Part shown: positions 10,701-23,245 of the stretch, one piece after another
Layout of the letters: the number at the start of each line of letters is the position of its first letter
Position numbering within the stretch: position 1 is the first letter of the stretch
Assembly: GCA_009193035.1 (NCBI GenBank)
Contig: SWDT01000143.1
Location: forward strand, 124,001 to 188,000
Reading direction: 5' to 3'
Length of the DNA: 64,000 nt
Source of the DNA: Halicephalobus mephisto
Lineage: Eukaryota; Nematoda; Chromadorea; Rhabditida; Panagrolaimidae
Notes under the pieces: model-generated
Seen by the model: only the letters and a program-made list of their open reading frames with translations
The model's database searches: none
What the model was told of the DNA's origin: nothing
Position numbers and translations under genes: made by a program

Positions 10701-11511
10701 AACCGTCGCCTATTCTGACTGACGATCATCCTGAGTGGGACACATATCATGTCCTTAGCGCTCTCAGCTACAGAGCTGGGAAGTGGTGAAACTGGGGGTG
10801 GAAGTGGAGAAGTTATCGGTGGAGAGTTTTTACCAGAAGATGCCCGACTATAGCAGCGTTTGTTCAAATCTAGCTGCCCTAACTTATTCCCTGACAGTTC
10901 ATTAGGAGAAGAGGGAGTCATAGTTTTAGATGAGAAAACTCCAGGGACATAGTCTTTTTCACTTTTGGAATATACTTTGTCGTCAAAGTTATCCAGGTGG
11001 AGTGGTACTAAAGTCGGTGAAGGATTGGACGAGGATGAAGTAGAGCCAGACATATTAGAAATGGTCATTAAATTAGAACCCAGATTGGCTCCAGTAATGG
11101 TAGAACACACTAGAGGTAGGTGATCCGTTGAAGACATTGTTGCGACTCTAGAAGACGAAGCCGAGCTTTCTGTTCCTCTTTCTGAAGAACTACTTAATGT
11201 CGAGCCAGTGGAGCTGGAACGGATATTGTATTACGTAAATAGCGTGGGAGAACAAAGCGAGACTAAAGATAGCAGGAAATGCATCCGGAAAATCTTTTGA
11301 ACGATTGCCAGAAGTGGGAAAACTGTCACAATAATAATAAAACTTACAAAGTTGTGCTCGTAGACCCATGGTGAGCTTTCTCACCTTCAATGATGAATGA
11401 AGTTTGCTGTTGTTCAGCTGAAGCTGCGGGAGCCGATGAAGAAGAACGATGTACATCCTTGTCATCTGGCCTTTCGATTCTGACCTCTCGAGAAGTAGGC
11501 AATTCGCTCAT
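7737..11511 (-). CDS. daf-18: DAF-18/PTEN phosphoinositide 3-phosphatase
   Basis: Opposes PI3-kinase by removing the 3-phosphate of PIP3 at the membrane. Six exons: 11348-11511, 10669-11213, 9888-10623, 8358-9845, 7869-8313, 7737-7823; 1154 aa, all in phase. After a Ser-rich N-terminus of about 190 aa comes the PTEN N-terminal signature (MIVSQNRRRFQSDGF, DLT|YITDRVIAMGYPA). The phosphatase domain has the intact P-loop HCKAGKGRTG at about residue 330 and the conserved GVTIPSQRRYVYYF. The C2 domain follows (RVFLEGDIRVDIMKS, ADKLGHVWFNTMF). About 530 residues of low-complexity tail follow, far longer than vertebrate PTEN but in keeping with nematode DAF-18. The extreme C-terminus, SGI, could be a class I PDZ ligand. 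Start chosen at 11511, the first ATG of an exon that splices in phase. Two 45-nt introns (10624-10668, 7824-7868) have no in-frame stop. Confidence 0.95.
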
Positions 11512-11514
11512 TTA

Positions 11515-11541
11515 CAACAATTAAGTTTCTCGTAATTGTTG
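11515..11541 (-). promoter_or_regulatory. stem-loop just upstream of the daf-18 start
   Basis: Perfect 9-bp inverted repeat CAACAATTA / TAATTGTTG with a 9-base loop. It begins four bases before the ATG, inside the probable 5' leader. It could affect translation or be chance in AT-rich DNA. Confidence 0.35.
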
Positions 11542-14500
11542 AAATAAAAGAATAATGTGGGCAAGTAAGAACGGATGTTAACAAAATGTGAAGATTTAGT
11601 TAATTCGTCGCTGTCACCGAGCTCATCAATGCACGTCTTCTGAAAGACGATTTTTTATTCATATGCTTATTCAGCTTTTTTCTAGGATTACACTATTTCT
11701 TATTTTTTAATACTTCTACTCACCTAGTCTTTGGGATGGGATAATCAAAATCCTCAAATTCAGTCCCCGCGTGACCGGTGCGTCTTGATGGCCTTTAATT
11801 CAGGAAAAATTTGCTAGAGAAATTAACTGGGAATCCGTACTTCTCCAAGCCGCGCTGATGGTTGGCTTCCTCCGAAGACACCAGCTTCGGAAAGATTTAG
11901 ATGTCCATATTTAGATTATAGTACTTAATAGCACAGTGAGTCCAAAAAAAGTCTTTCTCTCCTCAGGTGATTAAATGAACGGAAAAGGAGGTTGGACTTC
12001 TTACGGAAATGAATTTTATTGGGAAATTAGATACCGTTATTCTTTGTGTTTTCTGAAAGTTTATAATTATCAAAAAGAAATACGTAAAAAACGCCTGCAA
12101 ATGAACACGAATTTTCAGACGACAGAATTACCCTCGACGGCGGTAGATTTTTGGGTCAGATAAAAAAGCTTTCGTTCCTTTAAACGATCGAATAATAACC
12201 ATATTTGATAAGAAAGACATCGGAAGCTATTCATGGACATACAGTCCAGTAAAAAAATGGCTGACACGAGTCAACTTGGACAGCAAAAGTGCCGCCCTAA
12301 AATTTTATCGAATCAGTAAGGGAAGGCAGCAGGAAAGACGTTCCTTGGTCCCTAAGGTTCAGTCTGCTGAGAGCAAAGACGTTTTTCACGCAAAAATGGA
12401 CCGAAAAACTCCAAGGAATAAGAGGAATTCTATTTTAAACAAAAGTGGAAACTCAAAAAATGAAGAGCGACTTGGAACAATGTCCTTTTCAAGTCGGAAT
12501 CAATTTTGTCTCTAAGTTGAGTATTTTTTGTCTCGTACTTCACTTCCTATTCCAAAATTGGCCAGTCTCGTCTTTTCAATTGTCTCTCTGCTCTGGAAAA
12601 TCGAGTCGATCAATTTTAGTTCATCCCTAACAAGTTCTCGATATTCATACGTGAAAATTCTCGTTTCTACAATCTCGTAAAAGTTTTTTAAATCTTTCAG
12701 AATTCAGTGGGAAATTTCAAAATCTCCTAGATCTTTGTAAGTTTCTAAACAATCCAGGATCCAGTGAGAATCTTTGAAAATTTTTAGAATTCTGTATAAA
12801 TTCCCAGAATTTAACAAAAGCTTTGAAAGTCCAATAGAAGATTCTGCATCACAGAGAAACCGTTCTCGCGCGAATTTACAGAGTAAATAAAATATTTGTC
12901 TAAACCAAATCTTCATGGAACAGATCTTAAGATGTAACCAGAAATCTAACTTAATAATATAATATTACACTTTGAATCGACCACCTTTTACTTTTTTACA
13001 TGTCTTCTGAAACCTAGGTATTGTACCCATTGTGACACGCAACCTTTTCAGGGAAATTCCGTTCCAATCTTCCACTAAAGTTACCTTGAGAGATTCCAAA
13101 TTCTTGTGGTGTTTAGCACAGACTTTGTTCTTCAAGTATTCCTGGATACTGAAATCCATCGGATTCGAATTTGATGAATCCGGTTTTCCCGAATCTCATA
13201 GAAGTGCCTAGCATCTAGTAAAAGACTTAAATGCTTTTCAGAATGTCATAGGAACTTTTAAGATCTCCCAAAATCTAATGAAAGCTTTTTGAATGTTCGA
13301 AAATTCAATAAAAACTTGAAATCGACATGACACCTTAAATTCCAAAGTTTCGAAAAATTCAAGTTCAATTTCATTATAATACTTATTTTCAATTTCCATA
13401 CTATCAGATATTAAAATACGAAGGAAAAGGATCTAGTTCTTATATTAACTTTCTTTCACTGTCGAAAACGATTTGGATAAAATTCTATGTACACGGAAAA
13501 TAGAATAAAAAACAATAGCCGTCTCGTCCGATTTTAACTTCACATGGGAAATATCAATATATCGGGCTTTCCATACCTGAGCAAAATTCGAGTAGGAAAA
13601 CCATTGTAGAATGTTGCAAAAAACCCCACACCCGTTACTACGGAAGAACAAAGTGGCTGCTGACCAAATAGTCAGTCAGAATAGCCACTGGATTCCCAAG
13701 GAAAAGACAAATTCAATTTCACAAGAGGGCAATGATCAAATAATATATAAAGTAAAAAGGACTAGAAATCATGAAACGAATAAAAATGCTGGAGAACTCT
13801 AGACTTTTGCGTATCTTTCATCCCGATAATCGAAACGCAGTTAAATGTCCACAGAAGAGTGATAAGCAATCCTTGAAGACTAAATTAAAAGCTGCTGAAA
13901 GAGCATTTTTATGCAGATATTCAAAAATTGCGCATTGAAAGAATTTTAGGATAAAAACAGGACAATGAGCATTTCCAACTTCTATTTTTCGCGACATACT
14001 CGATTCTTTATTCGCGCAGCCAGAAAAACCTGAGTTAACTGTAAGTGAAAGGCCACGGAAAACGACAGCAGTGAATCAAATACTTGGTTTCAAATTCATT
14101 CTAAAACGATAAAATGTCACCAAAGGAGAAAAGAACAAAGAATTCAGCATTATACAGAAGTCTAAGGCTAATGTAGAATAATTTATCATATTTGGAGAAA
14201 ATGAAGATGAAAACTACTTTAGAGTAGAGTAGTTCCCAGATCCGGTAAAGAATTTTGGAATCAATACCTAAAAATAAAATCCCAGACGTCCCTAAAAAGT
14301 AAGAGTACGATTGTCTATGTCACGTTTTGTCATTTGCTAAAATAAAAAATTTATAGATTTACTTTTTTCGTGTTAAAATCATACAATTCTTATTTCCATT
14401 AATTTTTAGTTTTTTCAAGTAATTGATGAAAATTTACTTTTAACATTTTAATGATAGATGAAGCATTTAGAAATCGAAATAACTCAGTTTTTACTTTGAT

Positions 14501-15049
14501 ACAACTAGGTTTCTCTTAAATTATAGGTTATAACATATCTCACCAGCACTTTAAAGCGAATTTTTAGAATCTATCAATTCTCATAATTCTCATAATGTAA
14601 TTAATAGTGTTTCTAAACAACTGATCGTTTTTAATGCTTGTCAATGATATAAAAATAGATAATCAAGATAGTTAAACTCATAATTATATTTCGAACTTTT
14701 TCAGTCCTTGGTTCAAACTCAGACATGGTTCACTTCTGTCATTAGACACATGATTTCTAATCCGAACTTATAAATCGATATATGGAAATTTATTGCAACG
14801 TACTGACTATTTTGTAGCTAAACAAATCTATAATTTTAACATGATATACCGAAATATTTCTGTAAAAATGCATCTAAATTATTACTACTGGGTACAAAGA
14901 CGGAAACTTTGTAAAATATATTGTAACAATGAGAAGAAGTGGATCTAGTGATAAACAGTTCCAAAAATTAAGAAATTTGCAGTCTTAATACGAAAAAAAA
15001 ATCTATAAGTTTACCATTTTGACAAATTGACGAAACGTGACAGACAATC

Positions 15050-15175
15050 ATGTTCTTTTCATCCCAGACATTTTTAAAAATTCCGGAAATTCGTGTCGAG
15101 ACACTTCGATAATAATGTCTATTCACGATTTTTATAATACGAGACTCTTGCAGAATCCAATGGAAACTTTCTTTT
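15050..15175 (-). repeat. R1 dispersed repeat, minus orientation
   Basis: The reverse complement carries the R1 module: TATAAAAATCGTGAATAG, then a TTATTATCGAAG block, then TCTCGACACGAATTTCCGG. It matches, with many substitutions, plus-strand copies such as 16030-16110 and 62560-62640. Confidence 0.55.
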
Positions 15176-16029
15176 TAGCTATGAAAATTCGTGCTGAGAT
15201 AATTTTTCAACAAGATTTGTTTTCTTAATGTTGTGATTCCTTATGAATTCAATCAATATCAGAGATTAAATATCTGATATCTAATTTCGTCGCTAGAAGA
15301 CAACATAAATAATATCAATGGGAAAACGGAAATTACTTCTACGCCAAGTTCTGAAGCAATTATTAGAACCATGACAAGGCGCTTAAAGGAGTAAAAATTA
15401 TGTCTGAACATATGTCATGTTTCAATTAAGAACCCATAATAAATTACGTTAAAATTAACGATGAAATAAATGAAAACGAAAATATTCATAATTTTTGAAT
15501 TCCAAACCGGAAATAAAAAACAATAGAAACCATTTATAAATCCAGACAGACAGAAAATGCTGGGTTAAAGGACAATTCCGACAGAAATTCTCGGCTTGCA
15601 CGTCAGACACGCGACACAGAGGCTGAACATGTAGAAAAGAGCTAGCTTTGAACATTTAAGGAAAGCAGTGTGCCCCTAAGTGACCCAGGCCAGTCAGCAG
15701 TGGCACGAGCTCGTTCTGCGCAGTCTTCTGCTTTCTCACCTCTATGCCAATTGATCGGGTCAACGGAGAAGTGAATTGTTCTTTTTCGTTTCAAAACACA
15801 AAAAATCCAAATCTCCAACCACCAAACATCTTACTGTTATAATAGTCAATAGGAGTGCTGTCTCGACACGAATATTTGGAATTAAATAAAAATTTCCCAA
15901 ACTCAAAATTTCATAATTTTAAAAATATTTATTCAATTCTAAGTTTCCGAAGCTTCCATAAGATCCTCGGAAGTTTTGAAACATTTTACTGGGTTTTAAA
16001 AGGTTTCAGAAGCTTCTACGAAATTCTAC

Positions 16030-16345
16030 TTTGATATATATAAAAATCAAAATGAACACTATTATGAAATTATTTCAACACGAATTTCGAAAGTCTTCTA
16101 GAAAATCCTAATGTCATGAGTTTCATATGTTAATCTTAAAAATTTCCATTAGATTTTGGAATATTCTATTTTAAAAAATTAAAATGACAAACTTCGGCAA
16201 AGTATGAATATTAATAAATTTAAATCGTTGACGGAAAGTAAATAAATATGAATTAAAATTCCTATTCTCTTTTAAAGATTAAAAACGAACATTATTACAA
16301 AATTATCTCGGCAAAAATTCCCATTATTTCCGGGATTTTTAATTT
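16030..16345 (+). repeat. R1 dispersed repeat, plus orientation (1.3 copies)
   Basis: Two successive occurrences of the module with ATTATGAAATTATTTCAACA (about 16058) and TTACAAAATTATCTCGGCA (about 16290). Between them are the linked blocks CTTCGGCAAAGTATGAATAT (16192) and AAATATGAATTAAAATTCC. The block order is identical to the copies at 29855, 34170, 34480 and 62690. Confidence 0.65.
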
Positions 16346-19300
16346 CAGATGAATTTCAAAAATTTCGATCGAATTCTAAAAAGTTCTAAAAATTTTTCGA
16401 AATCCTCAAAAATCCCGAACTTTTTATAAATTTTAGAACCTGAATTCTAGCTATAACGAAATTCAAGACAATAATTTTTGTAAGTATGTGAATAAAAAGA
16501 ATCACACTGGCTAGTTGCCAGGGAATGGTGAAGGAGAGCTGAATGCGTTTTTTATTTCCACCGCCTGGCGTTGAGTGGAGATGAGCAAAAATCAGACCAG
16601 CACTGAAAGACAGGAAAGGTGTATGTTCACTTACTGCTTTTTTTATTCCCGATGATATGTTCGCTTTGGTTTCACGTGTGAATCTAGAGGGGACAAACGT
16701 TTGAGATGTTCAGCCAAACTTTCCTAATTGCGAAAAAATTATGGGTAGCACTCTTCGAATTTGGTTTTAAGAAATTTCAACTACATTACTAATGAAACCA
16801 ATGATATTTTCGATACAGCTTTTATAAAATATTTTGAGGAATTAATTAAAAACCAAAATTCGTCAAACTCATTCAATAAATGTACCAAGAATTTTAATTT
16901 TGTAACACAAGTTTGGTTTTCTCCTTTGCAAATTGGTCCCGCCGGTTTGTCGCGTGTCTGTTTGTCCTCTTTTCGGGAAAAATTGATCAGGTTTAACTTT
17001 AGAAAGATCCTAAGTTTCGCAAAGCAAAGCTCAGAACTTTCGGCCATGAAAATAAGACAGCTGTCATAAGGAACTCACACACCCTCTGGTCACAATTGCA
17101 ACAAATATTCTACTAAAATAAATATTTAGCTTACTTCATGAAATATAATACATATCATCTTTAATCATTAGTAAAGGTCAAGACACGCAGATGGGAATTC
17201 CTTCCAGCCCACCTTTCCCTTTTAAAAGTGCAACTTTTCAATTCTGTACGAATTAATCCAAACGAAATTTTATAAAAATTGTACCACTTTTATCATATTA
17301 AAAATTAACGCTGTTACGTAATTGTCTGCAAGAGGCTTTTCAGAACCGAATAGAGAATTCCAGACTTCCTATTTTTGAATGTTAATTCCAGAAGTTTTCA
17401 CTAGACTCCAAAGAATTTTAATTTTATGAAAATTGTAAATATGTATTGTCACGAAAATCGTCTGGATGCAAATTTTCAGAATTAATTAGAAAATTCTAGA
17501 ATCCTAGATTTTGAATCTTGGCTCTAAATTTCCGTTAAATTTTAGTAATAAAAAATTTCTTCTGAAGGTATTGAAAATTCTGTGGGATTATCAAAGGTCT
17601 AAAAATTATCTACTGGATTCTAGTTATTCAAAAAGTATACGGATTTTTTCTTATTTCTGTTCTATTCAACTTAAAATAAAATTGTCTTAAGACGAAAAGG
17701 CCATGTGGATTGAATAAAATTCCATAAATGGAGTTTTTGATACAATTACCGTAAATGGACAACTGTAAAAAATTACGAAAGACTTGATGAAATTTGATTC
17801 ATTATTTAAAAAGAAAAATAAGAAGTGAATACTTTGATGGTATGCTTGTATAAAAACTAATCAATCCATCATTGATATTATCTACTGTGACAACTAATTT
17901 GTTTCAAAGAATTTGATTAAGAATAAAATATTTTTCCTCGTAGTTGACCACCTATGGTCTTTCAGGAGAATAATTATAAAGGGAATTTAAATAATAACTG
18001 GGTTTAACAAAGTTTTTAAAGATTTCCCTCATGTGATTGACTGAATTCATTTGTCGACTGCTTTTGCCATCAATCATTACTATTTTAACTTTTTTTCAAA
18101 GAGGAACTTAGCTGTCTTGATGCCGAGATAGATGAAGATGAACGATCTTTTCGGAGGACGCACGTAGAAGCAGAATACAAAAATTAAAAGAGTATGAAAA
18201 TTAATTAAAAAGAATCGTTGATTGACAGGTCAAAAGCTATTGGCTTGATCATTATTTTATTCAGATAATCGCATACTATTCAAAAAAACTAAAATTGTAA
18301 TATTTTTGGAAATATTAATACAAAAAATAAATAAGAATTATTGGTCAACTGTAACCAATATTATAAAGACAGGTTTATTCATATTAAAAATCGGCTCAAG
18401 TTTAAACCAAGGTTTTTGTTCCTTTTCTCAATTCAACGAAGAAAGGAACTCACGTATAAGATCTTTTTTCATCTATGGCCGCAAAAAAGAATTTTGTGGG
18501 GAGAAAATGGAAAAAAAAAGATGAGGCTCGGCGGTCTCGTCAACTTCGAAGTTCTTCCGCGTCGAACACATTGAAATTGTTGCTCTCTCAAATACTCTCC
18601 ACGAATTTTTGCAACATTTTCAGTAAAATCGACGTGGAAGTCGTCTTACTGGTTTAGTTTTGCGAAAAGTGAAAATTTTAAGAAAGTACTTGAAGATGGA
18701 AATTACATATTTAATATACTTGTTGACTTTTCAAGTGCAATATGTAGCTAAGTTAAAAGTACAGATGGGAAATAATTTTGATGCATTTTATTGTGTACAT
18801 GTCGGGAATTAATCATTTGGGATGACTGAATATATTAATCGGTCAAATATTAATGAAGTCGGGCTTTTTATAGATGAAATCGAAGTTTAGACAAAGTTTT
18901 GGCCTTCGGACATTTCCAGACATCTGCGACCAAAACACAATTTGTGAGAACGAATTTTTGAGCTAAATATTTTAAAATGAAGTAAGTTGACACCAAACTT
19001 GTTGAAAATCTCAATCTATTCCTTAGGGATTTACATGTTTAGTCACGCAAAGATACGGTATATTGTAATTTTAAAAAACCCAAGAAATTTCTCTATTCTT
19101 TAATCTCTAGGTAAAAGTTAATTACGTAACCGACTTGTGTTTAATATAAACTAGCCATTTTTAGGATTCAAATCCAAGAGAACGCAATTTATTTAGGGAG
19201 AAATGACGTTCATTGATTAAAATTGGGTGTAAATGAGATTATTGTGATTTAAAACATTGCAGAGTTGGATAATCTGAGATTCACTGGCTTACAAAAAACA

Positions 19301-20483
19301 TCAGGACTAATGAGTTACATAAGTGATAAATAAAGTTTGAGCAATTAAAACCCGTCACTTGCTTCAAGAAAAACTATTTGTAATACTTTCGTAATCTTAA
19401 TAATTGGGCTTATAATTACGTTTCCAGGCACGATACAATTTTATGAGATTCTGGCAACTTGACGGGCTAAATGTGTCTAGTTTTTTAAGGATGGGAAATG
19501 AAAGTAGACTGATTACATATTCCCAGAAAGTGAAAGAGCAACACACATCTGGATCGGATTAAGGATAGACCAACGATCTTGACTAAACCTATCAAGAAAG
19601 AAATTGTAAATAATAGGGATTTCTTTATAATTATCGACCTCGCGTAAAGATTTCCACTTGGGTAGTCCCTATATTTAATAATCGTGGATATTTTAAAAGG
19701 GATTATAAATAGTACGAGTCTTTCAATCTTCCACAGGTGAAACAGTCGTGTATAATGAAAACGAGCCCCAAAGTGGCGCCATTTTTCAAAACCCGAAAGA
19801 TTATCGGTTTTCAAGTCGTCGTTGACATTGAAGAGTGGGCTTACTGTTATTAAATATCCATTAAACACCCCTGCAGAAACTAATGAATGTCAGTAAATAT
19901 TCCCAGAGGGGTTAAATGTTTCTACTTTTTGAGCAAAGGTTGGTAAAGTAGAGGATTGTGAAATTCGTTCCTAGAAAGGGGTAATCAAAACTTATTTCCG
20001 CAAGGCAATGATTTAAAGACACTTAGGTAAATACTCCAAAATTGGTCGTGCGAAAATAGGTAAAATATCAATATTTGTAATGAGAATAATCTTCTAATTT
20101 CTGTTTTTTAAACTGAATATATTTTTTCATTTCAAGGCTTTTTTTAGTCTTGAATTGAACAATCAAAATAATGAAAGATTTGAAAAAGCAATGATAACAA
20201 TCTTACTGTAATCAAAGGGATGGATATGAAATAGTCTTGATGGACATTTTAATATTTTTTTGTCTAGTTTCAGTATTTGACTAAATATGGTTCATTTTTA
20301 TTTAACTTTCTAAAAAGGTTCTTGAAATTGGTTTGAATTCAAAAATGAAAGATTTGTTCGTTCCCTTGGAAATTACTTTCAATTAATGTTTGCAAAGATG
20401 TCGTAAATATCTCATTTTCGAAAGTAAGATGGCAATTTTCAAACATGTTCATAAATTAAATATTTCTGAATCTTGTAAACTCA

Positions 20484-20567
20484 TAAGACGAAAGCAATAA
20501 CCCGTTAGAATAATCCATGATCTATTTCACATGGTCATTATTCTAACGAGTTGTTGCATTCGTTTTA
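20484..20567 (+). ncRNA. microRNA-precursor-like hairpin (candidate)
   Basis: An 84-base imperfect hairpin. The 5' arm 20484-20519 (core GCAATAACCCGTTAGAATAA) pairs with the 3' arm 20530-20567 (core TTATTCTAACGAGTTGTTGC). The stem is about 35 bp with two mismatches, two G-U pairs and a 2-base bulge, closed by a 10-base loop ATCTATTTCA. Size, near-continuous pairing and small loop fit a pre-miRNA. It lies in the gene-poor interval between daf-18 and the Ig gene. It could also be a short palindromic transposon. The strand is arbitrary because both strands fold. Confidence 0.45.
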
Positions 20568-22315
20568 AAGTGATAAAATTACAGTATTATACAGTATGTG
20601 AATGAACTATTTCCAAGAAAAATAAAAATAATATAGTCAATAAATAGCTTAATTTAACTTCGAACAGAGACTTTATGTCAAACCTTCGTATTTCTGCCTT
20701 AACTGCTCTAGTCAAAACGGTGATTCAGAAACAATCTATGGTTCAACCTTCATGTTCTCAGATAGTACGCTGAAAGACATAAAAACTTGGGAAAGTTATT
20801 TTTTGTCCGGAATGTCCTAGGTTTCAACTCTAAAAAAATCACACTATTATAAACATAGATATTATTGTAAAACTATATAGACATGAATTTTCAGGATCTA
20901 TAAAATTCCAAAAGTTTGAGTTTCAGACAGTTACAGAAATTACTATTGAATTCTACAATGTTTCACAAATTTTGATGATATTTCTAAAAGGCTGGGGAAA
21001 TGTCTATCAGTTTCCCAAAAGTTTCAAATTCTTTCACTGAATTGTGGGAGATTCTAAAAAGTTCGATGAAGTTACATCTATAAAAACTAGGAAATAGATC
21101 TCATTGAGATATTATCTAGAATTTCCAGAACTGATTAGAAACTCCTCAACTTCCAAGTTTCAAATAACTTTATAAATTGTCAGTGGATTGTAGAAGGATT
21201 TCATAAGTACTGTGAAGTTTCAGAATTGTATATATTAACTTTAACTAGACAGTATATTATTTTGTAATGATTGAACAATTCAAACTCATTTTCTAATGTA
21301 GTTTTCTTCTGTTTTTTGAAATATAAGCGTAATCACAAATTCTTTTGAGATACACATTTTTTGGCAGGACTTTTATCCTTGAACGGAAATGACGGAGATA
21401 AGAATGACCATTGAGAGTTTCGTAGTAAGAATTCTTTTCATGTTTTTCAACAAAGGATATAATACTCTATTGAAAATGACTAATGAGAATAAACGTAAAA
21501 GAAGACCATTGAAGTTAACCTCCACTGTTTTCTTTTGTTTTTTATAAAGCAAAATTCTATGATAGTTTCTATAATCTTCTATAATCTAGTTAAAGATCTT
21601 GACATTTTTGAAAACTGTATGAAAGTTTCTGGAGCATCTTGAAATTTGATGGAAAGTTAGAATTAACATCTGATAATGGGAATTCTAGGACGTTTGAAAT
21701 ATATTCATGAAATTGCGGAAAAGTTCAGAAGCTTCTACTCAATTGTTCAGAGTTAAGAAAGGTTCCATTGGATTCGTGAAACTTCCATGAGATTCTAAAA
21801 GCTTTGACAAAATTCTTTAATATTTTAGAGTCTTTCGTTGGAATTTGGGAAATGTAAGAACTTCTATAGAATTCTAGTTCATAAAAAATAAGGAATCAAA
21901 ATCAACTAGAAGAATATAAATTTGAATTTTCTGCAAAGACTACGTTTCAATTTAGTTTTGGATTTAACCATTTGAAAATCCTTGAAAATTTACTGTTTTT
22001 TAAATTTAGATAATAATGTGAAAGAGAATTCTTAAATGAGTTGGACATCTATTTTTTCTAATTATTCCAGAAGATTCTCGATTGTCAATTAAAGACTTCC
22101 CTTAACAATATTTTTACATTTAACACAAATGATCATATTTATTTAACACAATCGTCCTCAAAAAGTGCTTCACGAGTTCATCAAAGTCAAAAGTTAGCGA
22201 ACCATGATTGTATTCAAAGCGTGTGGAAAAACTGTCGATGAAAATAATAAACGATATATCGAGAGATCAACTTTTGGCCCAAGTTAAAATTAGAGGGAGT
22301 GGTGATTATTTCAGT
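20568..22315. other. non-coding with R1 fragments
   Basis: R1-type vocabulary at 20830-21240 and 21590-21950, for example TATTATTGTAAAACTATATA then GACATGAATTTTCAGGA near 20860. The 3' UTR of the Ig gene should lie at the right end. No coding sequence seen. Confidence 0.5.
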
Positions 22316-23245
22316 TCAGTTTCCGTCGACGAGAATTACGGAGGAATGAGCAACATCGTCTCCGAATTTGTTCTTGGCGGTGCACTGTAGACTAATAGAT
22401 GCTTCATTAGTTTTTACCGTATCGATAATAACGTTTCCATTACCGACCTCCTGAAACCTAGATTTATTACGGTAAGTATACAAGTACGAACCCAGATGAA
22501 GGGATATAGGTCAATGTCGTGGGAAATTGTTTCGTCTTCGTTGTCTATTATTCTCCAGGTAATTTCCGGCTTCGGGCTCCCAACAGCATTGCAGAACAGC
22601 TGCACGAAGTTCCCGGCAAGTTCCAGACGGCTTGATGAAATCAGAGTAATAAGAGGGGCTTTGTAGTAATGATTCACGTATCCCAACGAATTATCTAAAA
22701 ACAATTATCATCTTGTATTTGGAAATACTATTAGTAATTACCTAGTTTTGTGTCTGGCTGGAAAACTACCGGATCACTTTGGATGACTATTCGTGGGACA
22801 CAGGAGGATTGAACTCGGCATTTGATTTGGACAGGGTTTGTTTCTCCCACCAACAAAGAATCAATGCAGATTCTATGACGTTGTTCGCTGATTCCGAGAA
22901 CGGCACCAGTGCCACTTTCGTGGTAGGGGTTGCTGAGGGTCAAGTCTCTCGAAACGCTGGCATGAACAATATTATTGTTCTTGTACCAGTAGATTGTCGA
23001 TTCTGATGGAGCTGTCATCACGTTGCATTCGAAGATTCTTCGGCATTCCAATGGCTTCGGGTTCGAAACTTCTACGATTCTACCGGGTGCATCGACGAAC
23101 TGCAATGACGGGCCTTCGAGGAGCTTTGGACATGATTTGGACTGGAAAGTTGTGCTTTATTTCGTCATAATGTAATTTAAAAACTCACAGCATTGACAAG
23201 TATGACGACAACTACAATAAAATATAAAAATATCTGGTTTATCAT
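22316..23245 (-). CDS. secreted two-immunoglobulin-domain protein (ZIG-like)
   Basis: Four exons (23189-23245, 22742-23141, 22492-22694, 22316-22450), 264 aa, introns 41-47 nt, all in phase. Exon 1 is a clean signal peptide (MINQIFLYFIVVVVILVNA). The first Ig domain includes FECNV, then 11 residues later the core Trp in YWYKNN, and the distal Cys in VQIKCRVQ. The second is an I-set type domain: FCNAVGSPKPEITW and SISLQCTAKNKFGDD with the usual F-strand Cys and Asn-x-Phe-Gly. There is no transmembrane helix or GPI signal, so it is probably secreted. The architecture and length match the C. elegans ZIG (zwei-Ig) proteins, several of which maintain neuronal positions; which member is uncertain. 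Start at 23245 lies six bases after the acceptor-like TTGTTTCAG, a likely spliced-leader site. Confidence 0.88.

Larger units (their letters stand above)
11542..20480. other. long gene-free stretch with diverged dispersed repeats
   Basis: About 9 kb without a recognisable exon. Open frames are short, often start without ATG, and overlap on both strands, as expected by chance. Blocks rich in TTCTAGAA, GAATTTC and TTTCAGAA motifs (12660-13330, 15880-16450, 17230-17560) are fragments of the R1 family. Slightly GC-richer islands at 15665-15790 and 16500-16700 could be regulatory or untranslated exons of the flanking genes, but I see nothing decisive. No tRNA, rRNA or snRNA was recognised. Confidence 0.5.

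Noticed and set aside
11640..11670. GTCTT..AAGAC hairpin followed by a T run, looking like a terminator or histone-type 3' stem-loop
   Set aside because: The stem is only 6 bp, does not match the histone stem-loop, and is not behind a gene end on that strand.
16761..17069. Overlapping open frames of about 100 aa on both strands
   Set aside because: Mutually antisense frames without ATG or codon preference; no family resemblance.
19485..19868. 127-aa open frame on the minus strand
   Set aside because: Begins with GTG, has no internal ATG, no splice context and no recognisable content; probably chance in AT-rich DNA.
23143..23188. Continuation of the Ig gene without its first intron
   Set aside because: The signal-peptide exon and mature exon are in phase only after removal of 23142-23188, which has good GTGAG and TTCCAG ends.
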